Origin: Loripinus fragilis
Taxonomy: Eukaryota > Mollusca > Bivalvia > Lucinida > Lucinidae
Length of the DNA: 64,000 nt
Direction of reading: 5' to 3'
NCBI GenBank assembly: GCA_964019695.1
Contig: OZ026522.1
Location: 76,787,601-76,851,600, forward strand
The translations under genes were made by a program, and so were the position numbers. The notes under the pieces are model-generated. The model had not been told where the DNA came from and did not search any database. It saw only the letters and a program-made list of their open reading frames with translations. Shown piece after piece: positions 37,109 to 48,260 of this stretch (positions are counted from its first letter, which is position 1; every line of letters begins with the position of its first letter).

Positions 37109-40100
37109 GTGAGCCACTTAAGTTACGCACCACTTATAAAATAAAATTGCTGGGGATAGAAATATGATATTTTAATTCTGAGACTACCAGTGTAAAGCGC
37201 ATCTATTTTTGCACTAGCCTTTGAAATTTCATTGTGATCAGATCAGAAATAAACGAGAAAATAGATCGCGAAGTACACTACCCTCAAAACACCATTTCAC
37301 ATTGCATTATTTCGGATGAAACTCAGATCACATAGCACTTTTTCAGGGTCGAATTTCTGCTATACCAGAGGTAAGAGCGGATTTATTCTTGGCAATATCT
37401 AAGACTGGAATGTGTTTTTTTATCTTGTTATTTTGTTCTTCGTCATTATTCAAAAGTTTTACCATTTTGGTTCCCAGCTGGCCAAGGTTTGAAAACAGTT
37501 AGTTTTAGTACTTTTTTGTAAAGTTAGTTAAAATTTCGTATGATTCTGAGTAAACTAGGTATCAAAACACTTATTTCATAATGTCATTTAAAACACCATG
37601 TATCCGCCGTTTATTTTCGTAAAAGAATTAATGGATTTATTGGCGTCATGGTGTTGACGTTAGTGATAATGTCACTACTACCAAGGCTTTACGACGTGTA
37701 AATGAGAAGATATTTAAGTGTTTCGATCTTTCTATGTCAACAGGTGACTCATAAAAAACAATTTGCGAAAGAAGCCTGTTCGATTATTGTAACTGACGTT
37801 AATATGACGTCAAACCGAGTATTTTTTCAAAGAGTAACGGTGTTTTAAAATTGAACGATCGAAAAAAGGGGTTTAACTTGAATAAAATATTGGTTTTTGG
37901 GTGTTTTCCTGTCACAACGATCACCATGGATAACGCCTAGCGCAAAACGCAAATAAAAATATAGACGTTCAGGTTGCATGTGCATATTTGTCAAAATTTC
38001 GTTTGACGTAGCAGAATGATTCGCATGAGTGATTGTTACGACATAAAGATGGTCAGGACAAAAGAGAAGAAATTTTATTGGAAGATTCCTTTGTGCGTTT
38101 ACAATGCTACCAGGGAAAAATAATGCACGCAACTAGTAACAAATTTTCAGTACTTTATGTACTAAAAAAACATTGACATCACATTAATGTTACAAAGACA
38201 TCACCTACGTTATTATTTCTAGCAAGTTGATTATCCTATACTAAGGCAAGTTTTCACTCTAAGATAGTTTCAATAAGAATCAATCTTAGAGTGTCCTGCT
38301 TTAGACGTACGTCAACCAGGCAGAAATAAGAAACATAAAGAATATACAATTCACATATAAATCCAAGATCTGGAAAAAATTGGCCCTTCTATCATATTGT
38401 TCGGCAGTTATTCGTTCTCGTTTTACAATTTACGCAACTCACAAAATTTTAATCACTTTTGGTTACACCACTTGACTCTTGGGTCAGTCTGATCTGTGAT
38501 TATTTAGTGAATCTGAGTCAATATGTTCTTCTGACCTTTATTTAATTTTATTGGGTTATTACATAACCCTGGGTACACGCGACCTTGACCTTTTAGGTCA
38601 GTTCATATTCATTGAAATTGATATGCGATCCTAGCTCTTAGGCAGTCACAACTCACTAGTTGTATGGCTGACCCCAATCTACGTTGAGGACTATGCTCTA
38701 CCCCAGTTGTTAATATGTAGACCAAATCCCACTCTTTTAGTAATCTAAGGGGATCAGCTACTTCTGTACCCAAAGAATTAAGATTGGATGGCTTCAGGAC
38801 TTACATCCCCCAACGTAGGAGGAACACACTGAGAGACAATTCTGCAAAAAATAACCTTCTTATAGAATATTGGTTACTCAGAATCTCTCTGTTGTGTCTA
38901 GTGGAGTTGTTCGTTTTCAAGTTCACAAAATAAAAAAAATCAGTGGTTGGATTTCTAAAACTACAGCCTAACCCTATAAGCCCGCGATCAGCCCTCACCC
39001 GTGGGTGTATGGCTAACCGCTTTCATGCGGTTAGGATGGATCTGCTTTTCCGGATATCCTCACTCAAAATTTGTGAAACGGAGAAGCATTTTTAGTGACT
39101 GGCCTATGTCAGCACTAAATAGTACCTCCTATACCAAAACTTATAAACCCATACACTACAAAAATATACTGTGCGCTAATAATAATGTCACACTGGTTTG
39201 CGACGCTAACGTAGCGGAAACATCAAGAATCCTTGGCCCTTTTCCCTTTGAGGTCACGCAATCTTGATAGTTTGAGGTTTACAAAAAGTGATACTTATTC
39301 TCTTTGAAAATTCCAGGAAATCATTAAAACAACGCGGTGTCAATGTAACGTGTTAACGTCAAGTTGGCCAACACCCTGTCTACGTGCTAATTTTGTGCTT
39401 GCACACAGTATCAGCAGTAAACACATAATTATGACCTATCGTCAAACATAATATTTACATCAATATTGCGTATTTTCTTTCTGCTGTTTTTTGCGTGAAT
39501 AATGCACAATATTTCTACATGTACTTTTGGTGAAAACACCTAATCTCTGAACGTACATGTGTCAGCTGTTACCTTATTTATGTGAGTGCTTTTAGTGTAT
39601 GCACCTAACCCTTAACTTGTACATGCGTTTGATATAACTTGATGTGACACACACAGGACGCTTGCAGGAAGCTGGCTCTCTCTGAAAGTCAAATAGTCTT
39701 TCAAAACCACGCAATTTAAGTCACAACAACTTAAAACCTAGTTGCTTAAATGTTTATTCCACTTTCGGTATCTGGTAAATCCTCCAGCATGCAATTACTG
39801 TTTTATGAGCAGGCCGACATAGTCTGGAACCACATTTGGCCAAAATAATCCTTCGAGTCTATCCTGACAGCTCCATTATAGCCGCAAGAACGGTCCCAAA
39901 GAATTTTTAGGCACTATGCAAGTGCGTAACATTAGCTATTTTTGGAGAAAAAACAGGACATTATTTGTAACTCCCGATAGAACCATTACACGGAATGCTG
40001 GCCGACTCAACATACGACAAAATAGAAAAAGAATGACTTATTATTTCAGTAAATGTGACCTGCTAGAGACATCACGATTCGATGCAAAAGCACTAAATTG

Positions 40101-40609
40101 CCATAGCCCTAACATGTACAATTTAAACACGGTCAAATATAGATAACTTCTCGTAATGAAACAGTGTCTCTACGACGTAACTGCTACAGCATCTTTTCTA
40201 TGTCCCCTAATGTAAATGGACAATTCCGTCCTAATATAGGAAAATATGCGTAAGATTTGTGAGAAAGGCGTGAAAACCATGCTTCACTAAATAGTCGTGT
40301 TACTAAATAGAGAAAGAGTGAACTCCATCTCAGACAAACCGCCCTTATATTGGACTAATATTAGAAAAGGTACCCTATCTCAGTTCATATAGGTGACTAG
40401 GTGAACACCTAACCCTTTGCGTATTTATGTGTATACGCACTGATTCTGATGTTCAATTGATTCAACATCCTAACATCCGATATTTTTTCAATGCCATCAA
40501 ACAGATAAAATGCAAATAAGTAGATTATCCTAGAGAATGTGCGATTCAAGCATTATTGTCAAGAAATGTGGGCCCTGAAAAGTGGTGCGTAACTAAAGTG
40601 GCTCACTGT
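37109..40609. mobile_element. 3.5-kb terminal-inverted-repeat element, no recognisable transposase
   Basis: The left end CAGTGAGCCACTTAAGTTAC continues with GCACCACTT. The right end is the near reverse complement, AGTGGTGCGTAACTAAAGTG then GCTCACTG at 40609. It sits inside a Penelope-like copy, splitting its coding end from its 3' tail. The largest internal frames (about 60-95 codons, for example 37845-38132 on -) match nothing I know. The interior has a short inverted repeat (ACTCTAAGAT / ATCTTAGAGT near 38260-38297). It is probably a non-autonomous DNA transposon; the superfamily is unclear. Confidence 0.7.
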
Positions 40610-40665
40610 AGATAAGTCTTTAAGTCGAAACCGTCATAGAGTCTGAAGTCCGACCCACTGGCTTA
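40610..40665 (-). pseudogene. C-terminal fragment of Penelope-like protein
   Basis: Minus-strand frame GSDFRLYDGFDLKTYL corresponds to the end of the protein at 30741-30800. It is the coding half of the copy whose tail lies at 36604-37108. The sequence from 40666 to 41114 has no clear counterpart. Confidence 0.7.
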
Positions 40666-41114
40666 TCTAGCATATTAATCCATATCTAGCCTCGTCAAAT
40701 ATCGCTTGCAACAACCATGTTGTAATAATTGCAACTCTGAACTCTGTGACATGATTCATGGGCATGACCTACAACAATCCAAGTCTGCACAGACAGCCAC
40801 TGTCAGCAGCCGGTGCAATCCTGAACAAATTGTGATAGTACGTAGATGCATAGAAAAATACGCAGATGCAAAACATTCCTCTATATCCACGAAAAGATAA
40901 TGCAAGAAGCATATAGGTTCACAGAAGCTCCTAAAATTCTGGCTGCTTTGACAAACTAGAAACCAAGGAAATCTATAGCTAATTATGTTCCACAATTATG
41001 GTCCATGTTGAGGTTAACTAACATTGAGGTTCCAAATAAGTAAACACCCGCTGTGTCAACTATTCAGAGCTGCATGTATATATGTAAAAATGAAAATATC
41101 ACGTTAATTAAGAG

Positions 41115-41470
41115 GGAAAAAATCAGAAATCAATACAAACAAGTATCACACCTTCCCAAGACACAACATGGGAAAGTGACAAAACAAAAACTCATCACAT
41201 ACAAGAGGGCCAAGAGGTTAGTCCGTTTCCAGCAGGTGACCACAAGGCTGCAACAAACAAACAAAAAAGCATGACAAACAAAACATTTAAATGACAAAAA
41301 TGATCCACAAAAGCAGCACCTCCTTGGAAAGGTCAGTAAATATATATTTTTACTGGAGCGCTTAAACTAGTTTTATGGTACCAGCCTCACCCTTATTTCA
41401 GATGTAGATCAAGATGAATAGATGTTTGATTTGCATGAAAGATCCCCATCTTATCAATGTATCATCTCTA
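41115..41470 (-). mobile_element. Penelope-like element 3' tail (subtype 1, diverged)
   Basis: AATCAGAAATCAATACAAAC, TTTCCAGCAGGTGACCACAA and CTCCTTGGAAAGGTCAGTAA match the tail with more substitutions than other copies, so it is an older insertion. Confidence 0.75.
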
Positions 41471-42032
41471 ACTTCAAATACCTTCTCCTTATCCAAATTT
41501 CGAATAACAGTATTCTACCATCTCTGTGTACAATATTTTGTATCCCCTAATTAATTCACTTTTCTTCTGTGTTTATATAGTAAAAATCTTCCAAGCGAAG
41601 CATGCCTCAAATGGAATTATAAATATTTTGCATAATGTGTTTTTCTTATATTAAAATCATGGTCAACAGACACCCCTTATGTATGCATTAGAAAATGTAC
41701 CTTATTGTCACAAAACAGTGAACCCATTCACACATATCTAAGCATGAGTCAACAACTAATGCGCATAAATTAACCAATGCACACGCATTTATAGCGACCA
41801 CTGCGTTGTTGGTGTATTTTACTTCATAACAGCACGTTTAAGTACTGAAATACTTAAGTTAAGCATTGATTAATACACGTAATTTGTTCCCTGTATCCTG
41901 TACTGTAGATCAGAATGACATCTTTGATCATATGTACTGCACTGAGCCTGGCAATTTATACGTATTTAGTTTTTGTTCTTAACATATAATCCAACGATCT
42001 AGCTCACTTACCTGTAACTTTACCTTTTTCAG
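41471..42032 (+). other. Intron before helix 7 exon, unassigned
   Basis: No repeat or exon recognised; a normal pyrimidine-rich acceptor (TTACCTTTTTCAG) ends it. Confidence 0.4.
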
Positions 42033-42182
42033 TCCCGTGATGTCCCCTGGAGAGCTATATTAACTTCACGTTGTGTTTGGGCAATCTATATCACTCATAT
42101 ATGCGATGCATGGACGTTTTTTACGCTGCTCATTTGTCTTCCATTGTTTCTAAACGACGTGATGAAATTTGATATTCAAAAG
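42033..42182 (+). CDS. SLC17-like exon: helix 7
   Basis: Acceptor CCTTTTTCAG, donor GTAATT; 150 bases, 50 codons, phase 0 at both ends. It encodes SRDVPWRAILTSRCVWAIYI then THICDAWTFFTLLICLPLFL and NDVMKFDIQK. VPW(K/R)xIxxSxxVWAI followed by H..xxWxxxxLL..LPxxLxDV..F is the classic SLC17 helix 7 signature. Confidence 0.95.
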
Positions 42183-42430
42183 GTAATTAAAAATAATCTA
42201 TGAAAAATTAAACGCGCCAGCACGTAAGATTTTAATACTTATTGCATTGAGAGCATCAAAGGATGAGACAAGCTGGCGCAACTGCGCAGATCTGCCAGAT
42301 TCTTCTTTGTTCTCATACACAAAAAGTATGTAGTTATAAATAGACCAAAATTTAGACCTCTAGCTGGTCTAGATACATGTGCATCAGCATGTGCGTATAA
42401 AGGATGTTTTTGCACGTAGGCGATAAAAAA

Positions 42431-42744
42431 AAATACTAGGTGAGTGTCTTTTGATATAAAGTTTACCAGGCAAGGCTTTGAGAACACTTGTGGAATCCCG
42501 AGGTTTACCGAGCATTTTGACATGCGTTCACGAAGTGGAGCCTGGTAAACTTGATATCAAAAGACGCTAACCTAGTATTCTATTTATCAGTTTACCCATT
42601 GGTTCACTCTTCAAACTGGTTATAATGACGTAGTTATCGATTTTTGTGTCGATTCAGCGTCTTTGGCAACGCCATTTAAAAAGTGCAACGTCATCATGGC
42701 CTGATAAAGACACATGACGTAAGATAGCCAACGTTTATCAGGCC
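42431..42744 (+). mobile_element. Foldback MITE, family 2 (copy 2)
   Basis: Starts AATACTAGGTGAGTGTCTTT. Its first 150 bases fold back on themselves (AAGTTTACCAGGCAAGGC against CCTGGTAAACTTGATATCAA), followed by a unique tail with AAAAAGTGCAACGTCATCAT. Confidence 0.85.
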
Positions 42745-43378
42745 AGCGTGCACCAAATGCAGTCAATGTGAGAGGAATCTGATAAATAACAATTTCATAT
42801 GCTAGCCGACATATTTATAACGGTTTCTTAAATACGATATGAAAAAAGCCATTAGTGGGATCTTTCCTAAGTGGAATAAACTGCAAGTTAGAAAGAAAAA
42901 GCAGCACCAGTTTGATTAGAGTACATTTAATTAACACCAATTCCATCACAGGCACTTAGAGTTGATCGTTAGATACAATGCTGGTTTGACAATTCTTCTG
43001 CGACAAGACATACCAGAGCCAGTATTTTAAGATTCAATTTAAGGGTTTAAAAGAATCGTTAGAAGGCCTGACTAACTTGAACAGTTTAAAAAGATCATCA
43101 TGTTATAAAAGAGTTGGATATAACAAAGATATTACATGAATGAGGTTTGCATGCCTGTTATAGCTATTTAATTCATGGGCCAGGCCCCAAACTCAATGAC
43201 CGACCCTGACCTAAAACTATCATCGATGGGTCAGTGCTTGTTGCTTGTCTTTGGCTGCGCCCACCGTTGCTCAACAAGGGAATTGCTTTAGCTCTGATTG
43301 TGCATTAAGTGCCCATGCATTTGTTCATCATACTAGGTGTATTCCTGTAATAAAATATTGCTATAAAATAAGTAATAG
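42745..43378 (+). other. Intron, unassigned
   Basis: No gene or repeat recognised. Confidence 0.3.
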
Positions 43379-43471
43379 TTATACCATGGATTGTCCGCCT
43401 GTACGTGGAGATAATCCACGAGCTTTAGCGAGTGGATTATCTTAGGTACAGGTGGACAAACTAGGTATAAA
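43379..43471. mobile_element. Short foldback element
   Basis: TTATACCATGGATTGTCCGC...GGAGATAATCCACGAG pairs with GAGTGGATTATCTTAGG...GTGGACAAACTAGGTATAA around a CTTTAGC loop. The arms are about 42 bases, imperfect. Confidence 0.7.
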
Positions 43472-43594
43472 TATTTTATACCAACTACATCAGTGTAGAC
43501 CTTGCACATCAGAAGATATTTTGTGCTAAAGTTGGTAAGGGTGATATATGTAAGGAAGTCTCCGGATGAGCCTAACATTATTTGTATGTTTTAA

Positions 43595-43745
43595 CGACAG
43601 CAGATTCTAAGGCGGTGGTTCTGTTGTTATTGATTCATTGTTTGTTTTTCTCCCATTGGTTCTTTGTTTTTGTTGGGTCCTTGTTTTGTAATGTAGTTCT
43701 AAGTGTCCTTTCTAGTTTTGCATGCATCTCGCTGAGGAATATATG
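43595..43745 (+). mobile_element. Diverged Penelope-like tail (subtype 2)
   Basis: GGCGGTGGTTCTGTTGTTAT, CTTTCTAGTTTTGCATGCAT and CTCGCTGAGGAATAT align with the 34920 copy. It stops about 55 bases before the next acceptor. Confidence 0.6.
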
Positions 43746-43800
43746 ACGTATAGCTTATACTCAGCGGATTGATACACTTTCTTCTTATTCTTTATTCCAG

Positions 43801-43933
43801 AATGGTCTGTATTCTTCACTTCCCTATATTACCTTTGCGATCTCACTATTAGTGTCTTCAAATGCAGCAGATTTTCTATTGACCAAACGAGTTCTTGCTA
43901 CAACCACTACAAGAAGAATGTTTCAAGTTTTAG
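43801..43933 (+). CDS. SLC17-like exon: helix 8 region
   Basis: Acceptor TTCTTTATTCCAG, donor GTATGT; 133 bases, phase 0 in, phase 1 out. It encodes NGLYSSLPYITFAISLLVSS, NAADFLLTKRVLATTTTRRM and FQVL. NGxxSxLPY and the (L/V)xTTxxR(K/R)xF motif mark this segment in SLC17 proteins. A partial second copy lies at 44260-44364, and a SINE sits 17 bases past the donor. Confidence 0.94.
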
Positions 43934-43950
43934 GTATGTGTTGTAGTTTT

Positions 43951-44142
43951 GTTTGATTTGATTCTTTACGTCCCATCAACAATCTTTCAGTTATAAAGGG
44001 ACGGGTCTTCCTGAGTTAATACAGAACTAAGCTAGGATTAATGTTCTTGCTCAAGGACACAACGCAGTGACGCTGGTGAGGCTCGAACCCGCGGCCTTTC
44101 GGTCTCGAGTTAAGCACTCTACCACTGAGCCACTGCGCTCCC
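43951..44142 (-). mobile_element. tRNA-derived SINE, family A (copy 4)
   Basis: Full-length minus copy with GGTTCGAGCCTCACC and CAGTGGCTCAGTGGTAGAG heads toward 44140. Flanks TATGTGTTGTAG (43935) and TATGTGCAGTAG (44144) look like an imperfect 12-base target duplication. The first lies within the splice donor region of the preceding exon. Confidence 0.85.
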
Positions 44143-44259
44143 GTATGTGCAGTAGTGAATGCTAGGATCAAGAAAAATCTGTCAGGGTGTATTTTTGTTA
44201 TCAACGTATTACACAGAGGGCCTTCGCCTTTGCCACTCACTGCATACAGATTTTTTGCT

Positions 44260-44364
44260 TCACCTTTGCGATCTCCCCCCTAGTGACTTCAAATGCAGCC
44301 AATTTTCTATTGACCAAACGAGTTCTTGCTACAACCACAACAAGAAGAAGTTTTCAAGTTATAG
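44260..44364 (+). pseudogene. Partial duplicate of the helix 8 exon
   Basis: Matches the last 105 bases of 43801-43933 including the donor (ATAGGTATGT). It translates as TFAISPLVTSNAANFLLTKR then VLATTTTRRSFQVI with no stop. Against the original it has L to P, S to T, D to N and M to S changes. The first 28 bases and the original acceptor are missing. A cryptic AG (CTGCATACAG) lies about 10 bases upstream. Most likely a decaying tandem duplicate rather than a used exon. Confidence 0.85.
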
Positions 44365-45109
44365 GTATGTGTAATAGCGCATGCGGGGTACAGACAATTC
44401 CGTGAGGGGCCTGATTTTTTTGTAATCAAGTATTTCACAGAGGGCCGTACGGACCTCCTCTAGAAACATTGGATCCAAGGGGTGTCCAATTGCTTCTCGA
44501 GGGGGGTCTGTACCAGTATTTCTAAGGAAACATAAATTGTGACTTTCCAGGGGGGTCTGGGCCCTGCCCCCCTCTTGATCCGCATAAGTAGTGTGCGAAA
44601 AGTGTGGAAATGAAAAAAATGGGCCAGCTCACGAGATGTTGATACTTATCTTATATGCGCACATGTCCCTAATAAACACCCAGCGAATCTATAAGTCTAA
44701 GCCTTCGTCGATATATTCTTAACAATAAGTGTAACTTTACAAAATATTTGGTGGAGCCAAACTGCCATTTGAACCAGTGCATGAGATTTCTAACAATGTG
44801 GTATGTGCGACCAGCAAAGCCTCAGATCAGCCTGCGCATATGCGCAGTCTAATCAGAGCCTTTGCTAGTCGTTTGAGTATTCTATGATTGATAGGCTACT
44901 GACAGAACACCATTTGGAGTTTCTAAGCTTAAAAGGAGGCTGCAGAGACTCGTCAGAGTCTACACATGTCAAAATGCCACATTGTTGGAAATCTCATGCA
45001 CTGGCTCATTTATCTTGGTGTAGCCCTTCAACTGCTTTGATAGCTATACTAGAGCACTTTGATGAGGCATCATCATATTTTTACATTGTTCTCGCAAATG
45101 GTATATAGA
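44365..45109 (+). other. Intron, unassigned
   Basis: TATTTCACAGAGGGCC near 44433 repeats TATTACACAGAGGGCC near 44208, so the duplication around the exon copy extends into flanking sequence. No gene seen. Confidence 0.4.
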
Positions 45110-45425
45110 GAATACTAGTTGAGTGTCTTTCGATATCAAGTTTACCAGGCAAGGCTTTGAGAACGCTTGTTGACATCGCGAGGCTTGCCGAGCGATTCAA
45201 CAAGCGTTCTCAAAGCCGAGCCTGGTAAACTTGATTTCAAAAGACGCGAACCTGGTATTCTATTTATCAGTTTACCCATTGTTTAACTCTTCAAACTAGC
45301 GATTATGACGTAATTTTTGATTTCTGTGTTGATTCAGCGTCATTGGCGACGTCATTTAAAAAGTGCAACGTCATCATGACCTGATAAAGGTAACATGCCG
45401 TGAGATAGGAAAAGTTTATTAGGTT
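45110..45425 (+). mobile_element. Foldback MITE, family 2 (copy 3)
   Basis: Left arm 45110-45178 and right arm 45193-45260 pair over about 65 bases (AACGCTTGTTGA against TCAACAAGCGTT at the tip). The tail runs to TTTATTAGGTT near 45425. This is the best-preserved hairpin of the family. Confidence 0.85.
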
Positions 45426-45581
45426 ATGTTGAAACAATTCAGTTAATATTAGGGGTGACTGATAAAAGCGTTTCACTGGTGGACCGATAGATATCCGAGA
45501 CTGTTTGCTAGGAACAATCAAAACAGTGGAAACATCAAGATCCCAAAATTCTGGGAAAAGCCCAATCATTGACATCTACTG

Positions 45582-45704
45582 GAAGATGATTACTTTAGTT
45601 TTCTGGGTTATAAAAGATGTGTAGAAGATGATTACTTTAGTTTTCTGGGTTGTCAAAGATGTGTAGAAGATGATTACTTTAGTTTTCTGGGTTATCAAAG
45701 ATGT
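45582..45704 (+). repeat. 42-bp tandem repeat, three units
   Basis: GAAGATGATTACTTTAGTTT starts units at 45582, 45624 and 45666, nearly identical, so recent. Confidence 0.85.
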
Positions 45705-45823
45705 ACTACGTTTCGACTACTTTTAAGGAGACTATGGTGTAACTTATGATAATTACTTTCTGAGTCATCTTAGTGAACAAACCAAGAAAGTAAAGCGTGG
45801 AAAGCTGAAAGAATATAAGAATA

Positions 45824-45957
45824 TATCATTCATGTGAGGGTGGGATAGAAAATTCCATCCTGAGGATCACCGATTGGCATCATGAGGCTGCCGAGTGATA
45901 AAAAGCGGTGATCCCAATAGATGGATTTTTCTATCACACCCTCTCACGAATAATGGA
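45824..45957. mobile_element. Foldback MITE
   Basis: TGTGAGGGTGGGATAGAAAA ... GGATCACCG is mirrored by CGGTGATCC ... TTTTTCTATCACACCCTCTC. The arms are about 55 bases. Confidence 0.75.
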
Positions 45958-46264
45958 TTATTTTTCTTGCTCATCATTAACTACCGCATTTTATGTTTTA
46001 AAAGGCCTCCAGAAGTTCTTGAATAAGCTGAGATGCAACATGACATAAGGATGTCACTATAACGTAACAATGCCGTCACTTGCCAATTTCTTATCATGGT
46101 ATTTTACAAAGAATTGTAGGATAATGACCATGAAAGCGTCATTTTCTTATAATTCCATTGTAAACGTTTTCCTTTTTAACACAATTTACTTAAAACAAAA
46201 TCCAATCCTATGGACCACAAACATTACATCATAAAGACACTACACTGTATTTCTATTTGTATAG

Positions 46265-46418
46265 CATTTGCTGGAGCCGCTGTTTTCATCCTTCTAAGTG
46301 GTTTTGTCAACTGTAGTCAACGAGATATCGTCATACTTTATATCTGTCTCTGTAATTTCTTCGTTGGCATGGGAGAGGCTTCTGGATACAGTCCTAATCC
46401 AGTAGATATAGCACCAAA
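46265..46418 (+). CDS. SLC17-like exon: helices 9-10
   Basis: Acceptor TTTGTATAG, donor GTAGGT; 154 bases, enters completing an alanine codon and leaves after two bases of a lysine codon. It encodes AFAGAAVFILLSGFVNCSQR, DIVILYICLCNFFVGMGEAS and GYSPNPVDIAPK. SG(Y/F)xxNxxDIAP(R/K) is one of the most conserved SLC17 motifs. The proline in SPNPVD (usually N-H) is unusual. Confidence 0.94.
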
Positions 46419-47901
46419 GTAGGTAACTACTGAACAAGCCCAACTTTTTGTTCGCAAATGGGTCAGTCTTTGAGAGAATATGTTTTTGACACAGGAAAAC
46501 AGTGAACACTCAGGCGGGCCTGCCATTGTGCTAATTTTCGTCAGATTCATCTTCTTGAATACACAAAACGTTAAGGTAATGAAGGCCCAGACAATAAAGA
46601 AATCCCTAGCTCTACTTGGTAGGGTAAAGTCGGGTAAATTCGGACATCGGGTAAATTCCGACACACATTTGCAAACAGTGTAAATCCATGAGCTGTCTCA
46701 TCAGGATTTTCCCTGCTTGCTTAGTTAATTTATTTTTTTATTCCAATATTTGAAATACGAAACAAACAAGGTCGCTGTCCGAATTTAGCTATCTGTCTGA
46801 ATATACCTGACTTTACACTAATTGTAGCTGCGCTTTTGCTTCAAAAGAATGCCTAAAAAACTACCAAATAACAAAAACTACCAAACAATCATAACTGGCC
46901 ACAATCCGGCTATGTTTACAGATTTAAATAAAAAAAAAATAAGTGTATTATTGTTCATATTTTCTTAACCATCAGGTTAAACATATGTTTTTAGAGCTCA
47001 TAAGAACCGTCTCATTGAAACGGTTCTTTTGAGTAACCACAACATATGTTTTGGTTGAGGTTTTAGATATGCGCTCTTAACTGAATGCCTGTATATTTCT
47101 TTAAACGTTTACAAAAAGCTTCTCTTTATCAATAGCTATATGTCTATTTCTACCATTTGCAATCGCAAAAATAGTGAATGTGACGAGAAAATGCCGCAAT
47201 CACAGACTACAGACCAACCCATGGTACCACGAGGAAGAGACACAGCACACAGACATCAACACCACAGCATATATACAGTTAAAGTTAAGCAATCAACTCT
47301 CTCTTCCTCAGCAAGACGAGTGAAGACTAGAAAGGATACTAAGTACTGCACCACGAAAAAGACCACGCACAAGGGAAGCAACTTCAAACAATTTATCAAG
47401 TCTGGGACTTATTTCTGTATCCCTTTCAAATATAATGTATTGTGTCTATGATATGTTTGTATCTTTATGTACTTATATTTGAATGAAATACTGTCTACAC
47501 TAAACTATTAATAAACAATAACAGAATCATCATCTTAGAACGGACAGCAGCCGAAGCCATCGAGGAAGGGGCGGGATGGGGCTTAAGTATATCTTACAGT
47601 TTATCTTACCAGCGAATATTCACCCTATATTCTGTTATAACACAAAATCCGTCTAGGTTATGGAGCAGGGAGGCTTCCTTACTTATTCAATATGCATACT
47701 AGCACGCGGAACTATCCAAAGTGAGCGGATAGAAACGCTCAGTTCTCAACCTCGTTTACTGCCAGTCTTGTTGAGGGCGAACTGTGAAGGCTCTATTGAG
47801 CAGGCTCGTCTGAATCATCTCTGAATGCCAGTGTGGTACGCACAAACTATCATGTGTCGCCTTATTTGAGTCTTAAATGGACATGCACCTTCGAACCTTA
47901 A
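46419..47901 (+). other. Intron with Penelope-like fragments
   Basis: 47185-47345 (CCGCAATCACAGACTACAGA, CTCTCTCTTCCTCAGCAAGA) is a diverged subtype 2 tail in minus orientation. A small hairpin, AAGAACCGTCTCATTGAAAC / GGTTCTT, lies near 47000-47032. No exon seen. Confidence 0.5.
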
Positions 47902-48120
47902 CCCATCTAAGCCGAATGGAATTGCCCACTATTATCAATTGGACCAGTCCATTTCCGCTTTAAGGATTTTTGGGTGGCATTTATCATTTTATTCAAGTTT
48001 GAATAGAACAGCCAGTAAGCAAACAGTGGAGACCCTGATCAGACGCCGCGTTCTGCAGCGTCTGATCAGGATCTACACTATTTGCCCATGTCCCACAAAA
48101 AGGACGCTAGGCTTAAATGG
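47902..48120. mobile_element. piggyBac-like MITE (copy 2)
   Basis: Preceded by TTAA (47898-47901) and starting CCCATCTAAGCCG. The right end GCTAGGCTTAAATGG is diverged and its TTAA is mutated. The central hairpin CCTGATCAGACGC / GCGTCTGATCAGG (48034-48046, 48058-48070) is perfect and differs from that of the 1969 copy. It ends about 50 bases before the next exon. Confidence 0.75.
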
Positions 48121-48169
48121 AGTAACAGTAGTATTTTCCATACTGTGACTAATATGTCTATAATTACAG

Positions 48170-48260
48170 ATACGCAGCTATCATATTTGCTGTTTCCAAT
48201 ACGATAGCACAAATACCAGGATTTGTGGCCCCTGCTTTTGTTGGAGCCTTGACGCCTAAT
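48170..48260 (+). CDS. SLC17-like exon: helix 11
   Basis: Acceptor TATAATTACAG, donor GTAAGT; 91 bases, completes the lysine codon and ends in phase 0. It encodes YAAIIFAVSNTIAQIPGFVA then PAFVGALTPN, matching the family's YA(G)xxxxxSNTxAxIPGxxxPxxVGxLT. Confidence 0.95.

Noticed and set aside
37346..37374. TTTTTCAG|GGTCGAATTT...GAG|GTAAGA mini-exon candidate
   Set aside because: Good splice-like ends but only 29 bases, and the translation does not resemble SLC17 in any phase. It also lies inside the 3.5-kb TIR element.
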